Positions 32,397 through 41,238 of a stretch of DNA of 64,000 nt are shown here, in pieces. How positions within the stretch are numbered: position 1 is the first letter of the stretch; each line of letters opens with the position of its first letter. Under the pieces are notes generated by a model. The model worked only from the letters and a program-made list of their open reading frames with translations. It was not told where the DNA came from and did no database searches. Origin of the DNA: Rhizobium sp. FKL33 (GTDB taxonomy: Bacteria; Pseudomonadota; Alphaproteobacteria; Rhizobiales; Rhizobiaceae); the NCBI RefSeq assembly GCF_005222915.1, contig NZ_STFX01000052.1, forward strand, positions 56,479-120,478, read 5' to 3'. Made by a program: the position numbers and the translations under genes.

Positions 32397-33308
32397 CTAC
32401 ATTTTCGGAACAGCCTTCAGATACGCCGCGATCGCCTCGACATCCGCCTGGGGCAGCTTCGCCATGTTTTGCTGCACCTCGACCATGCTGCCGCCGACGG
32501 AATCATAGTCGGGGGTAAACCCGGTCTGCAGGTAAGTCACGATGTCCGCTTCGGACCAGTTTCCAATCTCGCCGCCGGGGGTGATGTTGGGGATTCGCCC
32601 TTCGCCCTCTGGATTGGGCGCTCCGGCCAGCCATGCGTCGGCTTTGAAGCCGCCCAGCGCGTCGCGCGGCGTATGGCATTCGCCGCAATGGCCTGGGCCT
32701 TCGACGATATATTGACCGCGTCGGACCTTGTCGTCCGCGTTGGCGAGCTCCACCCGCGGACTGTCGTTGAGGTAGAGGAATTTCCAGCCGCCAACTGCCA
32801 GCCGGATATTGAAGGGGAAGCCGAGCTCATGCGGCGGCGCGACATTGTCGCTTTTGGGCAGCGTTTTCAGATAGGCGAAGAGATCGGCCACATCCTGCAC
32901 GCTCATGCGGCTATAGGAGCCATAGGGAAAGGATGGATAGAGATGCTCTCCCCCGGGACCCACGCCGCGCGTCATGGCGTCGCCGAACTCGGCCAGCGTC
33001 CAGCCGCCGATGCCGGCCTTTTCGTCAGGAGAGATATTGGGAACATGGAAGGTCCCGAACGGGCTCTTCAGCGCCAGGCCGCCGGCGAGCGTCAGCTTGG
33101 CGTCGTCCTTTGCGCCCGGCGCGGCATGACAGCTCACACAGCCGCCCATGGAGAACACGATCGCGCCCCGGGCGGCGTCGCCCGCGCCGGCCTGAGCCCA
33201 ATGCTCCGCTGGCCAGGGTTGCGGCCGCGTGATGAACAGGAACGCGCCCGCGCCGATGACGCCAAGCCCGATCAAGCCCGCCAAAACCTTGACTGCCCGT
33301 TTCGCCAT
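32397..33308 (-). CDS. Diheme cytochrome c, membrane-anchored
   Basis: A 303-residue exported c-type cytochrome. It has one N-terminal membrane helix (about 7-27) and two heme-binding sites, GGCVSCHAAPG and GHCGECHTPRD, each followed by distal Met candidates. The sequence resembles the cytochrome subunit of periplasmic alcohol/aldehyde dehydrogenases, but no dehydrogenase gene is adjacent. Start set at MAKRAVKVLAGL with GGAG upstream; the frame extends 16 codons further. It lies 62 bases downstream of the cytochrome c' gene on the same strand, so the two probably form one unit of respiratory or detoxification electron carriers. Confidence 0.9.
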   Translation of the reverse strand: MAKRAVKVLAGLIGLGVIGAGAFLFITRPQPWPAEHWAQAGAGDAARGAIVFSMGGCVSCHAAPGAKDDAKLTLAGGLALKSPFGTFHVPNISPDEKAGIGGWTLAEFGDAMTRGVGPGGEHLYPSFPYGSYSRMSVQDVADLFAYLKTLPKSDNVAPPHELGFPFNIRLAVGGWKFLYLNDSPRVELANADDKVRRGQYIVEGPGHCGECHTPRDALGGFKADAWLAGAPNPEGEGRIPNITPGGEIGNWSEADIVTYLQTGFTPDYDSVGGSMVEVQQNMAKLPQADVEAIAAYLKAVPKM

Positions 33309-33370
33309 GTCTCGTCTCCACAAACGAAAGCCGCCGGCGCGAAGGCCGGCGGTCATTGCCTCCTAGGCGA

Positions 33371-33808
33371 TTATTTCTTCAGACGGTAAGACTGATGGCA
33401 GGCGCCGCAATCCTTGCCGAGCACGCCCATCGCCGCGCCGACGCCGGCCTGATCGGCCGGAAGCTGGGCCAGAAGTGTCGCCGAATCGGCGGCGAGCTTG
33501 TCGGCATGCGCATCGAAATCGGCCTTGTTGGTCCAGATCGCCGGGCTGGCTTCCTTGGAGTCGTTTTCGGAGCCGGCCGGGAACAGCGTCTTGAAATGGG
33601 TGATCGAGGTGTTGATCGTGGTCAGCGCGCCCTTCACAGCTTCGGCGTCATAAGCGCTCTCGCCCTTGGCCACCTTGCCGAGCGTCGCCATGGCGCCGCC
33701 GATCTTTTCCATCGTGTGTTCGCGTTCCTCGCCGAAGCCAGCGGCCGAAACGACCGTGGTGGCGGAGATGAGACAGAGCGCCGTGGCGGCGATGAATTTC
33801 CTGAGCAT
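33371..33808 (-). CDS. Cytochrome c' (cytochrome c prime family)
   Basis: A 145-residue periplasmic cytochrome c'. The start is MLRKFIAATALCL, giving a signal peptide that ends near VVSA (residue 22). The mature part is a four-helix bundle with the heme site CGACHQSYRLKK at the extreme C-terminus, as in the family. These proteins bind NO and other gases and are linked to nitrosative stress or electron transfer. The gene precedes the diheme cytochrome on the same strand; the pair is common in alphaproteobacteria, often near a cytochrome b561 gene, which is absent here. Confidence 0.92.
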   Translation of the reverse strand: MLRKFIAATALCLISATTVVSAAGFGEEREHTMEKIGGAMATLGKVAKGESAYDAEAVKGALTTINTSITHFKTLFPAGSENDSKEASPAIWTNKADFDAHADKLAADSATLLAQLPADQAGVGAAMGVLGKDCGACHQSYRLKK

Positions 33809-34014
33809 ATACCTCTCCTGGACTGTGATCTTGACCGATCCGGTCGGCGCGACAGATGAGCGCGCCCCATAGCAGTCGGATGGAATTCGCGTGAAACAAA
33901 ATGATTTTTTTGTGAAGTGTCCGCATCCCCGGCGGGATTGACACGCCGGCGTCCGGAAACCGCCCGCTAAGCCCGGCATTGTCGTCGACCTGGAAACGGT
34001 ATGTTCACAAATGC

Positions 34015-34049
34015 AAAAATCCCCGCGGACGCGAGCCAGCGGGGATTTT
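34015..34049 (-). terminator. Terminator of superoxide dismutase gene
   Basis: On the minus strand AATCCCCGC...GCGGGGATTTTT forms an 8-bp GC-rich stem with a 12-base loop and a T-run, 16 bases after the sodB stop. Confidence 0.8.
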
Positions 34050-34064
34050 CGAAAACGATCAGCC

Positions 34065-34667
34065 TTACTTAACGGCGGCTTCGTACATTTCCAGCACGTA
34101 ATCCCAGTTGATCAGGCTGTCGACGAAGGCTTCGAGATATTTCGGACGCGCATTGCGGTAGTCGATGTAGTAGGAATGCTCCCACACGTCGACGCCGAGG
34201 ATCGGCTTGGCGCCATGCACGAGCGGGTTTTCGCCGTTCGGGGTCTTGGAGATTTCGAGCTTGCCGTCCTTGACAGAGAGCCAGGCCCAGCCGGAGCCGA
34301 ACTGCGTCGTGCCGGCGGCGATGAAATCGGCGCGGAACTTGTCGTAGCCGCCGAGGTCGGAAGTGATCGCTGCGTCAAGCTTGCCCGGCAGGCTCTTGCC
34401 GCCGCCGTCCTTCTTCATCCACTTCCAGAAGTGGATGTGGTTGTAATGCTGGCCGGCATTGTTGAACAGGCCGGCATTCTTGCCGTAGGACTGCACCACG
34501 ATCTCTTCGAGCGAGAGGCCGGCCATACCAGCTTCCTCGGCGAGCTTGTTGCCGTTGGTCACGTAAGCCATGTGATGCTTGTCGTGATGATATTCGAGCG
34601 TTTCCTTCGACATGAAGGGCGCGAGAGCTTCGTAATCATAGGGAAGCGGCGGCAATTCGAACGCCAT
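34065..34667 (-). CDS. sodB: Superoxide dismutase (Fe/Mn family)
   Basis: A 200-residue cytosolic SOD converting superoxide to hydrogen peroxide and oxygen. The start MAFELPPLPYDYEALAP is the conserved N-terminus; upstream codons are dropped. Metal ligands: His in LEYHHDKHH, His in NNAGQHYNHIHFW, and Asp/His in GVDVWEHSYYIDY. The Gln in NNAGQHYNH-type position and the residue before WEH suggest the Fe form or a cambialistic enzyme, but metal choice cannot be fixed from sequence. Single gene with its own terminator. Confidence 0.95.
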   Translation of the reverse strand: MAFELPPLPYDYEALAPFMSKETLEYHHDKHHMAYVTNGNKLAEEAGMAGLSLEEIVVQSYGKNAGLFNNAGQHYNHIHFWKWMKKDGGGKSLPGKLDAAITSDLGGYDKFRADFIAAGTTQFGSGWAWLSVKDGKLEISKTPNGENPLVHGAKPILGVDVWEHSYYIDYRNARPKYLEAFVDSLINWDYVLEMYEAAVK

Positions 34668-34847
34668 GGCGGTCTCTCCTGTTATTCCTTGTGGAAGGTT
34701 GAAAACCCGTTCGGAACATAGGTTTGAGCAGCGCTGATGGCAACCGTTCACCCACAATAATTTGCCGCCCACGAAACCGCCTCAATGGATCCGCATTGTC
34801 TGATTGGGCGGCGCTGCGCCGTTGAAGAATCAACAGGAGACATCTTG

Positions 34848-35261
34848 ATGCCATCCCGTAACATCCTCTTTCTGGCGGCAGCCGCGACATTGGCGCTCCC
34901 GATGGCCGCATCAGCATCCTCGCCGGACGCCTGGGCCGAATTCAACGAAACCGTGAAAACCAAATGCGCCGAAGCCGCCAAGGCGGAGTTCCGCCGCGTC
35001 GACGTCGTCGTCGATCCGACCGGCAGCGAGAGCTATGGGCTGGCGCTGGTTCACGGTCGCCTGAAGACGGAAAAAGCGCGCGGCGCGGTGCTTTGCGTCG
35101 TCGATAAAAAGACCGGCAAGGTCGAAATCGGCACGATGCTCGGCAAGGATGTCGTGCGCGTCATGCGGCCGAAACCCGCCGGCGCGGAGGCCAACAAGGC
35201 CGATGCTGCAAAACAGCCCGCCAACTCGGCTGACGATGACGCCGGCGCAGACGCCGAATAA
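34848..35261 (+). CDS. Hypothetical exported protein
   Basis: A 137-residue protein with a cleavable signal peptide (MPSRNILFLAAAATLALPMAASA, in part) and a mature domain of about 70 residues that starts SSPDAWAEFNETVKTKCAEAAKAEF and has a second Cys in GAVLCVVDKKTGKVEIG, suggesting one disulfide. The C-terminal 35 residues are acidic, Ala/Asp/Asn-rich and probably disordered. It has no family I recognise with certainty; similar small periplasmic proteins occur in rhizobia. It is divergent from sodB. The ATG at 34848 (after CAGGAG) is chosen over an upstream frame start. Confidence 0.75.
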   Translation: MPSRNILFLAAAATLALPMAASASSPDAWAEFNETVKTKCAEAAKAEFRRVDVVVDPTGSESYGLALVHGRLKTEKARGAVLCVVDKKTGKVEIGTMLGKDVVRVMRPKPAGAEANKADAAKQPANSADDDAGADAE

Positions 35262-35333
35262 TCGAATCAGAGACAAAGGCCGGCGCCAGCCGGCCAAATA
35301 CAATGGTCGCTCGCGCTCAATCCGGCGCTGTTT

Positions 35334-35879
35334 TCAGGCGGTTTCCAGATCCTCACCGACGCATTCCGGCGCAATCATCTCGGGACAGCCGGAGAAACTG
35401 CGGCCGCAGCGCTCTTCCCATTCCTGAGGCGGTTTGCCGTTGACGGCGCGCAGCGTGTAAATCACCTTCTGCATCAGAACGATGAAATTTTCCCGCTCCT
35501 CGGACGTCAGGCCAGACAGCGCCAATTCGTTGAGTTCGGTGGCTTTTTCCAGCGCTTCGGACCAGATCTCCTCGGCGCGGGACGTCAGCGACACTTTCTG
35601 GACGCGGGCGTCCTTTTCATAAGGGCGACGCACCACCAGACCGTCACGCTCCATGCGCGCCAGCGTGTTGGCGACCGTCGCCTGCTCCTGATCGAGCGCC
35701 TCGACAATATCCTTCTGAAGCGGAGAACCGGTCTGATCGATGGCGAGCATCACAGCGAATTGCGCCGGAGCAATGCCGAGAGTCTTGAGCCGGTCTTGCA
35801 GCAGAGACGCCATCAGACGAGACATCGTCTTGCAAAGGTAACCGGCATGCTCCTCCAACCGCATTTCATCCAGTCGCAT
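35334..35879 (-). CDS. MarR family transcriptional regulator
   Basis: A 181-residue winged-helix regulator. The core is ALDQEQATVANTLARMERDGLVVRRPYEKDARVQKVSLTSRAEE, the helix-turn-helix plus wing of MarR, with an N-terminal dimerisation helix (EHAGYLCKTMSRLMASLLQDRL) containing Cys near residue 16. A C-terminal extension of about 25 residues ends in acidic sequence. Target genes are not evident: the neighbours on either side are hypothetical. A perfect dyad sits 20 bases before the start and suggests autoregulation. Confidence 0.9.
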   Translation of the reverse strand: MRLDEMRLEEHAGYLCKTMSRLMASLLQDRLKTLGIAPAQFAVMLAIDQTGSPLQKDIVEALDQEQATVANTLARMERDGLVVRRPYEKDARVQKVSLTSRAEEIWSEALEKATELNELALSGLTSEERENFIVLMQKVIYTLRAVNGKPPQEWEERCGRSFSGCPEMIAPECVGEDLETA

Positions 35880-35899
35880 CTACAACAATCTCCACTTCG

Positions 35900-35914
35900 G
35901 CAAGGCTGCCTTGC
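35900..35914. promoter_or_regulatory. Candidate MarR operator
   Basis: GCAAGGC-T-GCCTTGC is a perfect 7-bp dyad with a single central base, 20 bases upstream of the MarR start codon (minus strand). Its position in the 5' region is typical of an autoregulatory MarR site. Confidence 0.5.
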
Positions 35915-35983
35915 TTCTAGCACATATCTCGCCTATCAAAAGGGGCGAGGCAAGAAATACTATACCTCGCCAACCACCATTCG

Positions 35984-36355
35984 TTAAACAAACTGCGACA
36001 GACCGGGCACAGATGCGATAACCGCATCCACCGTCTCGTCGCCTGCATATTGACGCGCCACCGCCATGGTTTGTTTCGCGAGCGCGGTAATTTCTCCCAT
36101 GCCAAGGCCGAGGCTCATCAATTTCTGGCCGAGCCCCATGATGCCGCCGCCGAGCAAAGCGCCGAGAATGCCGCCGCCGCCGCCGCTCGCGCCATCCGCG
36201 AGCTCGGCCGCGCCAGGAATGGCCGCAATCATCTTTTCAACAGCCGCGTCATCGCCTTCCTTGCGCAGGAAGGCCAGCATAAAGCCAATCGCCTTTGAGG
36301 CGACGTCCGCTTCGATCCCGACCGCATCCGCAACCTTAGTCACCAATTCCGACAT
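35984..36355 (-). CDS. Conserved hypothetical protein, glycine-rich centre
   Basis: A 123-residue protein with two helical parts, VTKVADAVGIEADVASKAIGFML and MGEITALAKQTMAVARQYAGDETVDAVIASVPG, around a Gly-rich hydrophobic centre (GASGGGGGILGALLGGGIMGLGQKL). The pattern resembles the DUF2267/DUF2780 type of small bacterial proteins, but I cannot assign it firmly. No signal peptide. The gene is followed by the MarR gene on the same strand with a 104-base spacer. A function is not known. Confidence 0.7.
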   Translation of the reverse strand: MSELVTKVADAVGIEADVASKAIGFMLAFLRKEGDDAAVEKMIAAIPGAAELADGASGGGGGILGALLGGGIMGLGQKLMSLGLGMGEITALAKQTMAVARQYAGDETVDAVIASVPGLSQFV

Positions 36356-36537
36356 TGAATCCTCCGTTTATTGACGTTTACGTCAATGTAATTCCTGTTT
36401 CGCCGCAGGGCAAGCCCGCCCCGCCGCTTTCCCGCATTGCGTGAACATACGCATCGCCCGCAGCGTCATCACCCTCTATAGCAAATCCCCTATGTTTCAA
36501 TTATGTACAGGACATCTGAATATATCCGGAGGACGAT

Positions 36538-38112
36538 ATGCTGGTCGATGGCAAGATTTATCTGGGAACGAGCCGCAAGCCCGACGATTCTGTCAACAAG
36601 CCGGAATATCTCGACCTTAAATTCGCCAATCGCCACGGATTGATCACCGGCGCTACCGGCACCGGCAAGACGGTCACCCTGCAGGTGCTGGCCGAAGGTT
36701 TCTCGAACGCCGGCGTGCCGGTGTTCTGCGCCGACATCAAGGGCGACCTTTCCGGCGTCGCCGCCCTCGGCGAGTTCAAGGATTTCCTCGACAAGCGCGC
36801 CAAGGATATCGGCTTCACCGATTATGATTTCCAGCAGTTCCCGGTGATCTTCTGGGATCTCTATGGCGAAAAGGGCCATCGCGTCCGCACCACGCTGACC
36901 GAAATGGGTCCGCTGCTGCTATCGCGGCTCATCAATGCGTCCGACGCCCAGGAAGGCGTGCTCAACATCGCCTTCAAGATCGCTGACGAAGGCGGCCTGC
37001 CGCTGCTCGATCTCAAGGATCTCCAGGCCATGCTCAACTATATGGGCGAGAACGCACAGGAGATCTCCACTAAATTCGGCTTCATCTCTAAGGCCTCGGT
37101 CGGCTCGATCCAGCGCGAACTACTGATCCTGGAACAGCAGGGCGCAACCAAACTCTTCTCCGAGCCGGCGCTCAAGATCACGGACGTCATGCGCACCACC
37201 AATGACGGCCGCGGCGCGATCTCGGTGCTCGCCGCCGACCGGCTGATGATGAATCCGCGCCTCTACGCCACCTTCCTGCTCTGGCTGCTCTCCGAACTCT
37301 TCGAGCAACTGCCTGAGGTCGGCGATCCCGACAAGCCGAAGCTGGTGTTCTTCTTCGACGAGGCGCATCTTCTGTTCAAGGACTCGCCCAAAGTGCTGAT
37401 CGAGCGCGTCGAGCAGGTGGTGCGGCTCATCCGCTCCAAGGGCGTCGGCGTCTATTTCGTCACCCAGAACCCGATGGATGTGCCGCAGACGGTGCTCGCC
37501 CAGCTCGGCAACCGCGTCCAGCACGCGCTGCGCGCCTATACGCCCAACGAGCAGAAGGCGGTGAAGACCGCCGCCGACACCTTCCGCCCCAATCCCGACT
37601 TCAGCTGCGCAGATGTGATCACCACGCTCGGCACAGGCGAAGCGCTGATCTCCACCCTCGAAGGCAAGGGCGCGCCCTCGGTGGTCGAACGCACCCTGAT
37701 CCGCCCGCCCTCGGGCCGCATTGGCCCGCTCAACGAAGACGAGCGCCGCCAGGTGATGTCGGTCAGCCCGGTGCGCGACATGTATGACGAGGATTTCGAT
37801 CGCGAAAGCGCCTTCGAGATCCTGACCAAGAAGGCCGAAGCCGCAGCGCAGTCGCAGTCGCAGTCGCAGACCCAGGTCCAGCAGCCCGACCCTGCCCAGG
37901 CGCCGGCCGACCAGACCGGCTCGATCACCATCGGCGGCTGGACGCTGCCCGGCTTCGGAACCGACCCGACGCCCCAGGCCCAACAGCAGAAAAAGAGCGG
38001 CTACCAGCGCGAAACCATCATGGAAGCCGCGATGAAATCCGCCGCCCGCTCCGTGGCCACGGCGGTGGGCGCGGCGATCGTGCGCGGGATCTTGGGAAGC
38101 TTGCGGCGGTAA
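36538..38112 (+). CDS. HerA-like ATPase, DUF853/YjgR family
   Basis: A 524-residue P-loop ATPase of the HerA/FtsK-like superfamily. Walker A is [13 protein letters not shown] (about 38-50) and Walker B is [25 protein letters not shown] provides the sensor-type segment. Residues about 440-490 are a low-complexity Gln/Ser/Pro linker ([10 protein letters not shown]). In E. coli the homologue is YjgR, with no firmly established role; a DNA-translocating or helicase-like role is inferred from the family. No nuclease NurA or other partner gene is adjacent, so a defence function is unlikely. Ribosome site GGAGGA lies just before the ATG. Confidence 0.9.
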   Translation: MLVDGKIYLGTSRKPDDSVNKPEYLDLKFANRHGLITGATGTGKTVTLQVLAEGFSNAGVPVFCADIKGDLSGVAALGEFKDFLDKRAKDIGFTDYDFQQFPVIFWDLYGEKGHRVRTTLTEMGPLLLSRLINASDAQEGVLNIAFKIADEGGLPLLDLKDLQAMLNYMGENAQEISTKFGFISKASVGSIQRELLILEQQGATKLFSEPALKITDVMRTTNDGRGAISVLAADRLMMNPRLYATFLLWLLSELFEQLPEVGDPDKPKLVFFFDEAHLLFKDSPKVLIERVEQVVRLIRSKGVGVYFVTQNPMDVPQTVLAQLGNRVQHALRAYTPNEQKAVKTAADTFRPNPDFSCADVITTLGTGEALISTLEGKGAPSVVERTLIRPPSGRIGPLNEDERRQVMSVSPVRDMYDEDFDRESAFEILTKKAEAAAQSQSQSQTQVQQPDPAQAPADQTGSITIGGWTLPGFGTDPTPQAQQQKKSGYQRETIMEAAMKSAARSVATAVGAAIVRGILGSLRR

Positions 38113-38118
38113 AGGCGC

Positions 38119-38613
38119 TTAGGGCCGCCCTTCTTCAACCACGCGGCCGTTATCGACATGGAGCGTCATAAATGACCCGTTTTCGGGGGTGCGCCTAAAC
38201 AGAGACCATTCGGGTTGTTCGCCCCCCGTATTGAACGTCACGACATAAGTGTCGCCTTCCAAAGCCAGATTGAGTTCCGGCAACCGGGCGAACAGGGACA
38301 GATTTTCCACACGACGGCCAACTAAGGACTGGAAATGTCTTTCCCAATCATTTTCCTCAGTCCAACTGGCGCAGAGGATCGAGGTCTCGCTCTCGATGCG
38401 CCAACTCCATTCGATCATGATCCCGAATTCACCGATCAATCGCCGGCCAAACTCGCTCTTCATGTTTGGATCGGCAAACAATGCGCCGACTTCAACGAAC
38501 AATGCCGACCCGTTCCCTCGCCAAACTGAACTCACTCTTTGGCCGCGGATATCGCGCGCAAAGGCCTCGAACTGAGATTGGGCAGAAACCAATTGAGCTT
38601 TTTCGGTATGCAA
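38119..38613 (-). CDS. Hypothetical protein
   Basis: A 164-residue cytosolic protein of unknown family. It starts at a TTG codon (38613; no in-frame ATG before residue 51). The N-terminal QSQFEAFARDIRGQRVSSVWRG is followed by alternating strands rich in aromatic residues (IMIEWSWRIES, ASWTEENDWERHFQSLVGR, TYVVTFNTGGEQPEWSLFRR). No motifs, signal or membrane segments. It converges with the HerA-like gene (6 bases apart) and lies at the edge of a weakly coding, less GC-rich patch, so it may be an accessory gene. Confidence 0.6.
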   Translation of the reverse strand: MHTEKAQLVSAQSQFEAFARDIRGQRVSSVWRGNGSALFVEVGALFADPNMKSEFGRRLIGEFGIMIEWSWRIESETSILCASWTEENDWERHFQSLVGRRVENLSLFARLPELNLALEGDTYVVTFNTGGEQPEWSLFRRTPENGSFMTLHVDNGRVVEEGRP

Positions 38614-39014
38614 TGGGCGCTTGTCCCTTTTTGATGTCGAAACGCCGGCAAGAAGACGCCGTCATCCGAAAGGTAAACTTTCTCAAATGGAGACGCAATT
38701 TTTTTAAAACACGGGTGGTGATAGCAACGAACGGCTGCAGAGCAGTGACGATCCAGCGCGGCTCGTTCAATCCTCCGTTCGAGAACAACGCGGATTTCGA
38801 ACGACGTCGGTAGTATCATCGCTCGCCGGCACCTCAGCGAGCTGCGAATTATCCAGAAACTACCCACGAGACCATGAAAAGCTTCATGGCGAACTTCCGG
38901 GAACACATGATTATAAATCTCGGCTTTCTATGACCTGAGAATGGTAGGTCTCGCGGAACCTTCGAAATCACCCCTCGTTCCTCCAACGCAACCCAACCGC
39001 CGCAGGAGGACGAT
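38614..39014. other. Region without a convincing gene
   Basis: About 400 bases of lower GC content than the surroundings. Short frames occur on both strands but they overlap each other and lack ribosome sites and protein-like composition. I see no tRNA, sRNA-like hairpin with T-run, or repeat. The last 20 bases carry the ribosome site (GCAGGAGGACGAT) of the next small gene. Confidence 0.5.
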
Positions 39015-39200
39015 ATGGGAACGGAACAAGCGCCGACGCCGCAGGGCAAGCAATCATCCAGGGATCTGCACGAAGCTGCCGCCGGCGAGGAACGCAAGGT
39101 CGAAGCCGAAAAGGGTTCAGACTTGAAGAAGGGCGCCGACCGTGTCGAGGAGCGGTCCCGCAGCAGCGACGGCAAGGGCGCTGGCGAAAAGCAAAGCTGA
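39015..39200 (+). CDS. Small hydrophilic hypothetical protein
   Basis: A 61-residue protein of almost only charged and small residues (Glu, Lys, Ser, Gly, Ala), e.g. SRDLHEAAAGEERKVEAEKG. It is likely disordered or a single helix. The very strong ribosome site AGGAGG, 6 bases before the ATG, supports translation. No family recognised; such proteins in rhizobia are often stress-induced, but that is not shown here. It converges with the PaiB-like gene. Confidence 0.6.
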   Translation: MGTEQAPTPQGKQSSRDLHEAAAGEERKVEAEKGSDLKKGADRVEERSRSSDGKGAGEKQS

Positions 39201-39221
39201 CGCGAAGAACCCTTTGATGGC

Positions 39222-39845
39222 TTATGGCACGAGCGTCGCCGCCACCCGATCCATCGCTTCCCCGCTCGACGCGAGCCCTTCCCGAACGCTGTTTCGATCC
39301 GCCTCGCTGCGGTTCTGGCTCATCTTGCGCTTGCCTTCGAGCTTTTCGATCGGCATCCGCAGACCGACGATCCCGCGTAGCTGGCCGGCGATGTAGCTTT
39401 CGGGCGCGTCCGACACCGCCCAAGGCGATTTGCGCCCGGTTTCATGCAGGCGCGTGAGGCGTGTGACAATGTCGAGCAACCGGTCGCCGTCGTCGAAGAA
39501 CTCCACCGGACCGGAGGCGTGCACGCTTTCATAGTTCCAGGTCGGGACGACTTTGCCATGCTCGGCCTTGGACGCATACCAGGACGGCGTCACATAGGCG
39601 TCGGGACCCATGAAGATCGCGAGCCCCGGCCCGATCGGCTGGACCTTCCATTGCGGATTGGGGCGGGCGAGATGGGCGTAGAGCACACCATAGTCGCCTT
39701 CGCTCTCGTCCAGAAACATCGGCAGCGGCGTCGCCAGAGGCCCATCGGCGGTGGCGGTGACGAAATTGGCGAGCCGGCAGGCGGCTATCATCCTGCGGAT
39801 GTCCGAGAGGTCGTCGACGGCGAAGGCGGGCGGCGTATACATCAT
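39222..39845 (-). CDS. PaiB family FMN-binding negative transcriptional regulator
   Basis: A 207-residue member of the PaiB family (FMN-binding split-barrel fold; Bacillus PaiB negatively affects sporulation and degradative enzymes). It starts MYTPPAFAVDDLSDIRRMIAAC, then ATADGPLATPLPMFLDE, VLYAHLARPNPQWK, and TPSWYASKAEHGKVVPTWNYESVHASG, all typical. The C-terminal helix contains KRKMSQNRSEADRNSVREGL. The role is probably flavin-dependent; whether it binds DNA here is unknown. It is the last gene in the run VOC-PaiB and may be cotranscribed with the DUF899 unit. Confidence 0.9.
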   Translation of the reverse strand: MMYTPPAFAVDDLSDIRRMIAACRLANFVTATADGPLATPLPMFLDESEGDYGVLYAHLARPNPQWKVQPIGPGLAIFMGPDAYVTPSWYASKAEHGKVVPTWNYESVHASGPVEFFDDGDRLLDIVTRLTRLHETGRKSPWAVSDAPESYIAGQLRGIVGLRMPIEKLEGKRKMSQNRSEADRNSVREGLASSGEAMDRVAATLVP

Positions 39846-39925
39846 TCACCCCAAGAAGACAGGCGCGAGGCGTTTCGCCCCGCGCCTGCATTGTTTCCAA
39901 AAGCCGCCCGCAATGCAAGGCGCGG

Positions 39926-40702
39926 TCACTCGCTCTCGGACATCAGCGAAAACGCCGCGCCCTGTGGATCGAGCGCCGGGCAGATCCAGGCGCCGCCCGG
40001 CACCTGATGCGGCTCCATCAGCACCTGCCCGCCAAGTTCAGTGACCCTGGCTGCGGCGGCTCGGATCGCGGGGACGAGGATGTAGAAGTTCCAGAATGGC
40101 ATGGGCATCTCGGGCCGCTTGTTCATCATGCCGCCGATGCCGCGCTCACCGAGCTTGAAGGTCTGGTAGATGCCCATGGCGTCCATGTCGACAGCCATGT
40201 CCTTTTCCCAGCCGAATCGGGCGGCGTAGAAATCCCAGACCTTTTCCCAGTCGCCGGCCATCAGCTCGTTCCAGCCGACGGTGCCGGCGCTGCCCGGCGT
40301 CGGCCAGCTGCCGGTCTCACCCTCAGGCATCTGCGGGGTCATGAGGCAGACGACGGCCCCTTGCGGATCGGCGACGACGGCGAATCGACCGATGCCCGGG
40401 ATGTCTTCGGGGGCTTTGTGGATTGCGCCGCCGTTTTGCTCGTATTCAGCCGCCGTCTTGTCGACGTCATCGACGGCGATGTAGCCGTTCCAGTTGGGCG
40501 GGATGCCTTGGGCTGCCATGTCGGGGGTGAGCGCCATCATGCCTGCCACGCCGGAGGGGAAGCCCGGGACCGCAAAGGTGGTGTAGGTGAAGCCTGCCAT
40601 CTCCATCTCCGTCGGCTGCCAACCGAGCAGTGAACCGTAAAAGGCTTGTGCCGCCGCCGGATCAGGCGTCATCAACTCGTGCCAGATAAATGTGCCATGC
40701 AT
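39926..40702 (-). CDS. VOC family protein (two glyoxalase/bleomycin-resistance domains)
   Basis: A 258-residue protein made of two VOC (vicinal oxygen chelate) modules: about 1-120 (FIWHELMTPDPAAAQAFYGSLLGWQ) and about 130-258 (GTVGWNELMAGDWEKVWDFYAARFGWE). Each has the paired beta-alpha-beta-beta-beta pattern. The type is common near MarR-regulated stress genes and resembles predicted lactoylglutathione-lyase-like enzymes, but the substrate is unknown. It lies 34 bases downstream of the DUF1579 gene on the same strand and belongs to the unit DUF899-DUF1579-VOC. Confidence 0.9.
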   Translation of the reverse strand: MHGTFIWHELMTPDPAAAQAFYGSLLGWQPTEMEMAGFTYTTFAVPGFPSGVAGMMALTPDMAAQGIPPNWNGYIAVDDVDKTAAEYEQNGGAIHKAPEDIPGIGRFAVVADPQGAVVCLMTPQMPEGETGSWPTPGSAGTVGWNELMAGDWEKVWDFYAARFGWEKDMAVDMDAMGIYQTFKLGERGIGGMMNKRPEMPMPFWNFYILVPAIRAAAARVTELGGQVLMEPHQVPGGAWICPALDPQGAAFSLMSESE

Positions 40703-40736
40703 GCACAGTCCCTCTCTCTTGCTTGGAGGTCGGCTC

Positions 40737-41225
40737 TCAGCCGACGCGTTTTGCTTCGCTGGTCATGAAGGTCTTGAAACTGCCGTCCGCCTGGCGAACA
40801 CTGCCGGAGAAGCGTCTGTTATCATCATCAATGAAGTGGATGACGTCGCGATAAAGCTCGGTGCGGTCAGGGTCTTCCATGCTCGGGCCTTCGGCCTCCA
40901 GGACGAGTGTCTGGCCGTCGTCCTCCAGCCACCCCTTGTAGACCCAGAATTTATCCATCATAGAACCGATCCAGCTGCCCACATAGTGGCCGACACGCGG
41001 ATCGTAGCCGAGGGTGATGATCGCGGCGCCGCGCTCGCCCTCGCCCATGCCGCCCTCCGCTTCGGCGACGATCCAAAGGCCGCCGATGGAGCGGACCTTC
41101 TCGGTCCAGCGCTTGAGCGGGTCTTCGGGGTCATAGCCTTCATGGCCGGTGGAGGTGAGATAGAGCCAGTCGCCGACGAGGCGATCGAGCACGCGATGAT
41201 GTTCGGTGGGTTTGGGAAACTCCAT
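40737..41225 (-). CDS. DUF1579 family protein
   Basis: A 162-residue protein: FPKPTEHHRVLDRLVGDWLY, then RSIGGLWIVAEAEGGMGEG, ITLGYDPRVGHYVGSWIGSMM, LVLEAEGP and IDDDNRRFSG, the conserved DUF1579 pattern (lipocalin-like beta fold, function unknown). Start at 41225 (MEFPKPTEHH), excluding an 18-codon upstream extension. It lies 13 bases downstream of the DUF899 stop. In many bacteria DUF1579, DUF899 and VOC/SRPBCC genes cluster under a MarR or ArsR regulator, as here. Confidence 0.88.
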   Translation of the reverse strand: MEFPKPTEHHRVLDRLVGDWLYLTSTGHEGYDPEDPLKRWTEKVRSIGGLWIVAEAEGGMGEGERGAAIITLGYDPRVGHYVGSWIGSMMDKFWVYKGWLEDDGQTLVLEAEGPSMEDPDRTELYRDVIHFIDDDNRRFSGSVRQADGSFKTFMTSEAKRVG

Positions 41226-41238
41226 GAGACGCCCTCCC

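Noticed and set aside
36538..38112. HerA-like ATPase as part of a phage-defence system
   Set aside because: No NurA, SIR2, DUF4297 or other effector partner is adjacent; the sequence belongs to the widespread YjgR/DUF853 group.
38466..38906. Overlapping short open frames between the 164-residue gene and the small charged gene
   Set aside because: They overlap each other on both strands, lack ribosome sites and have no protein-like composition.
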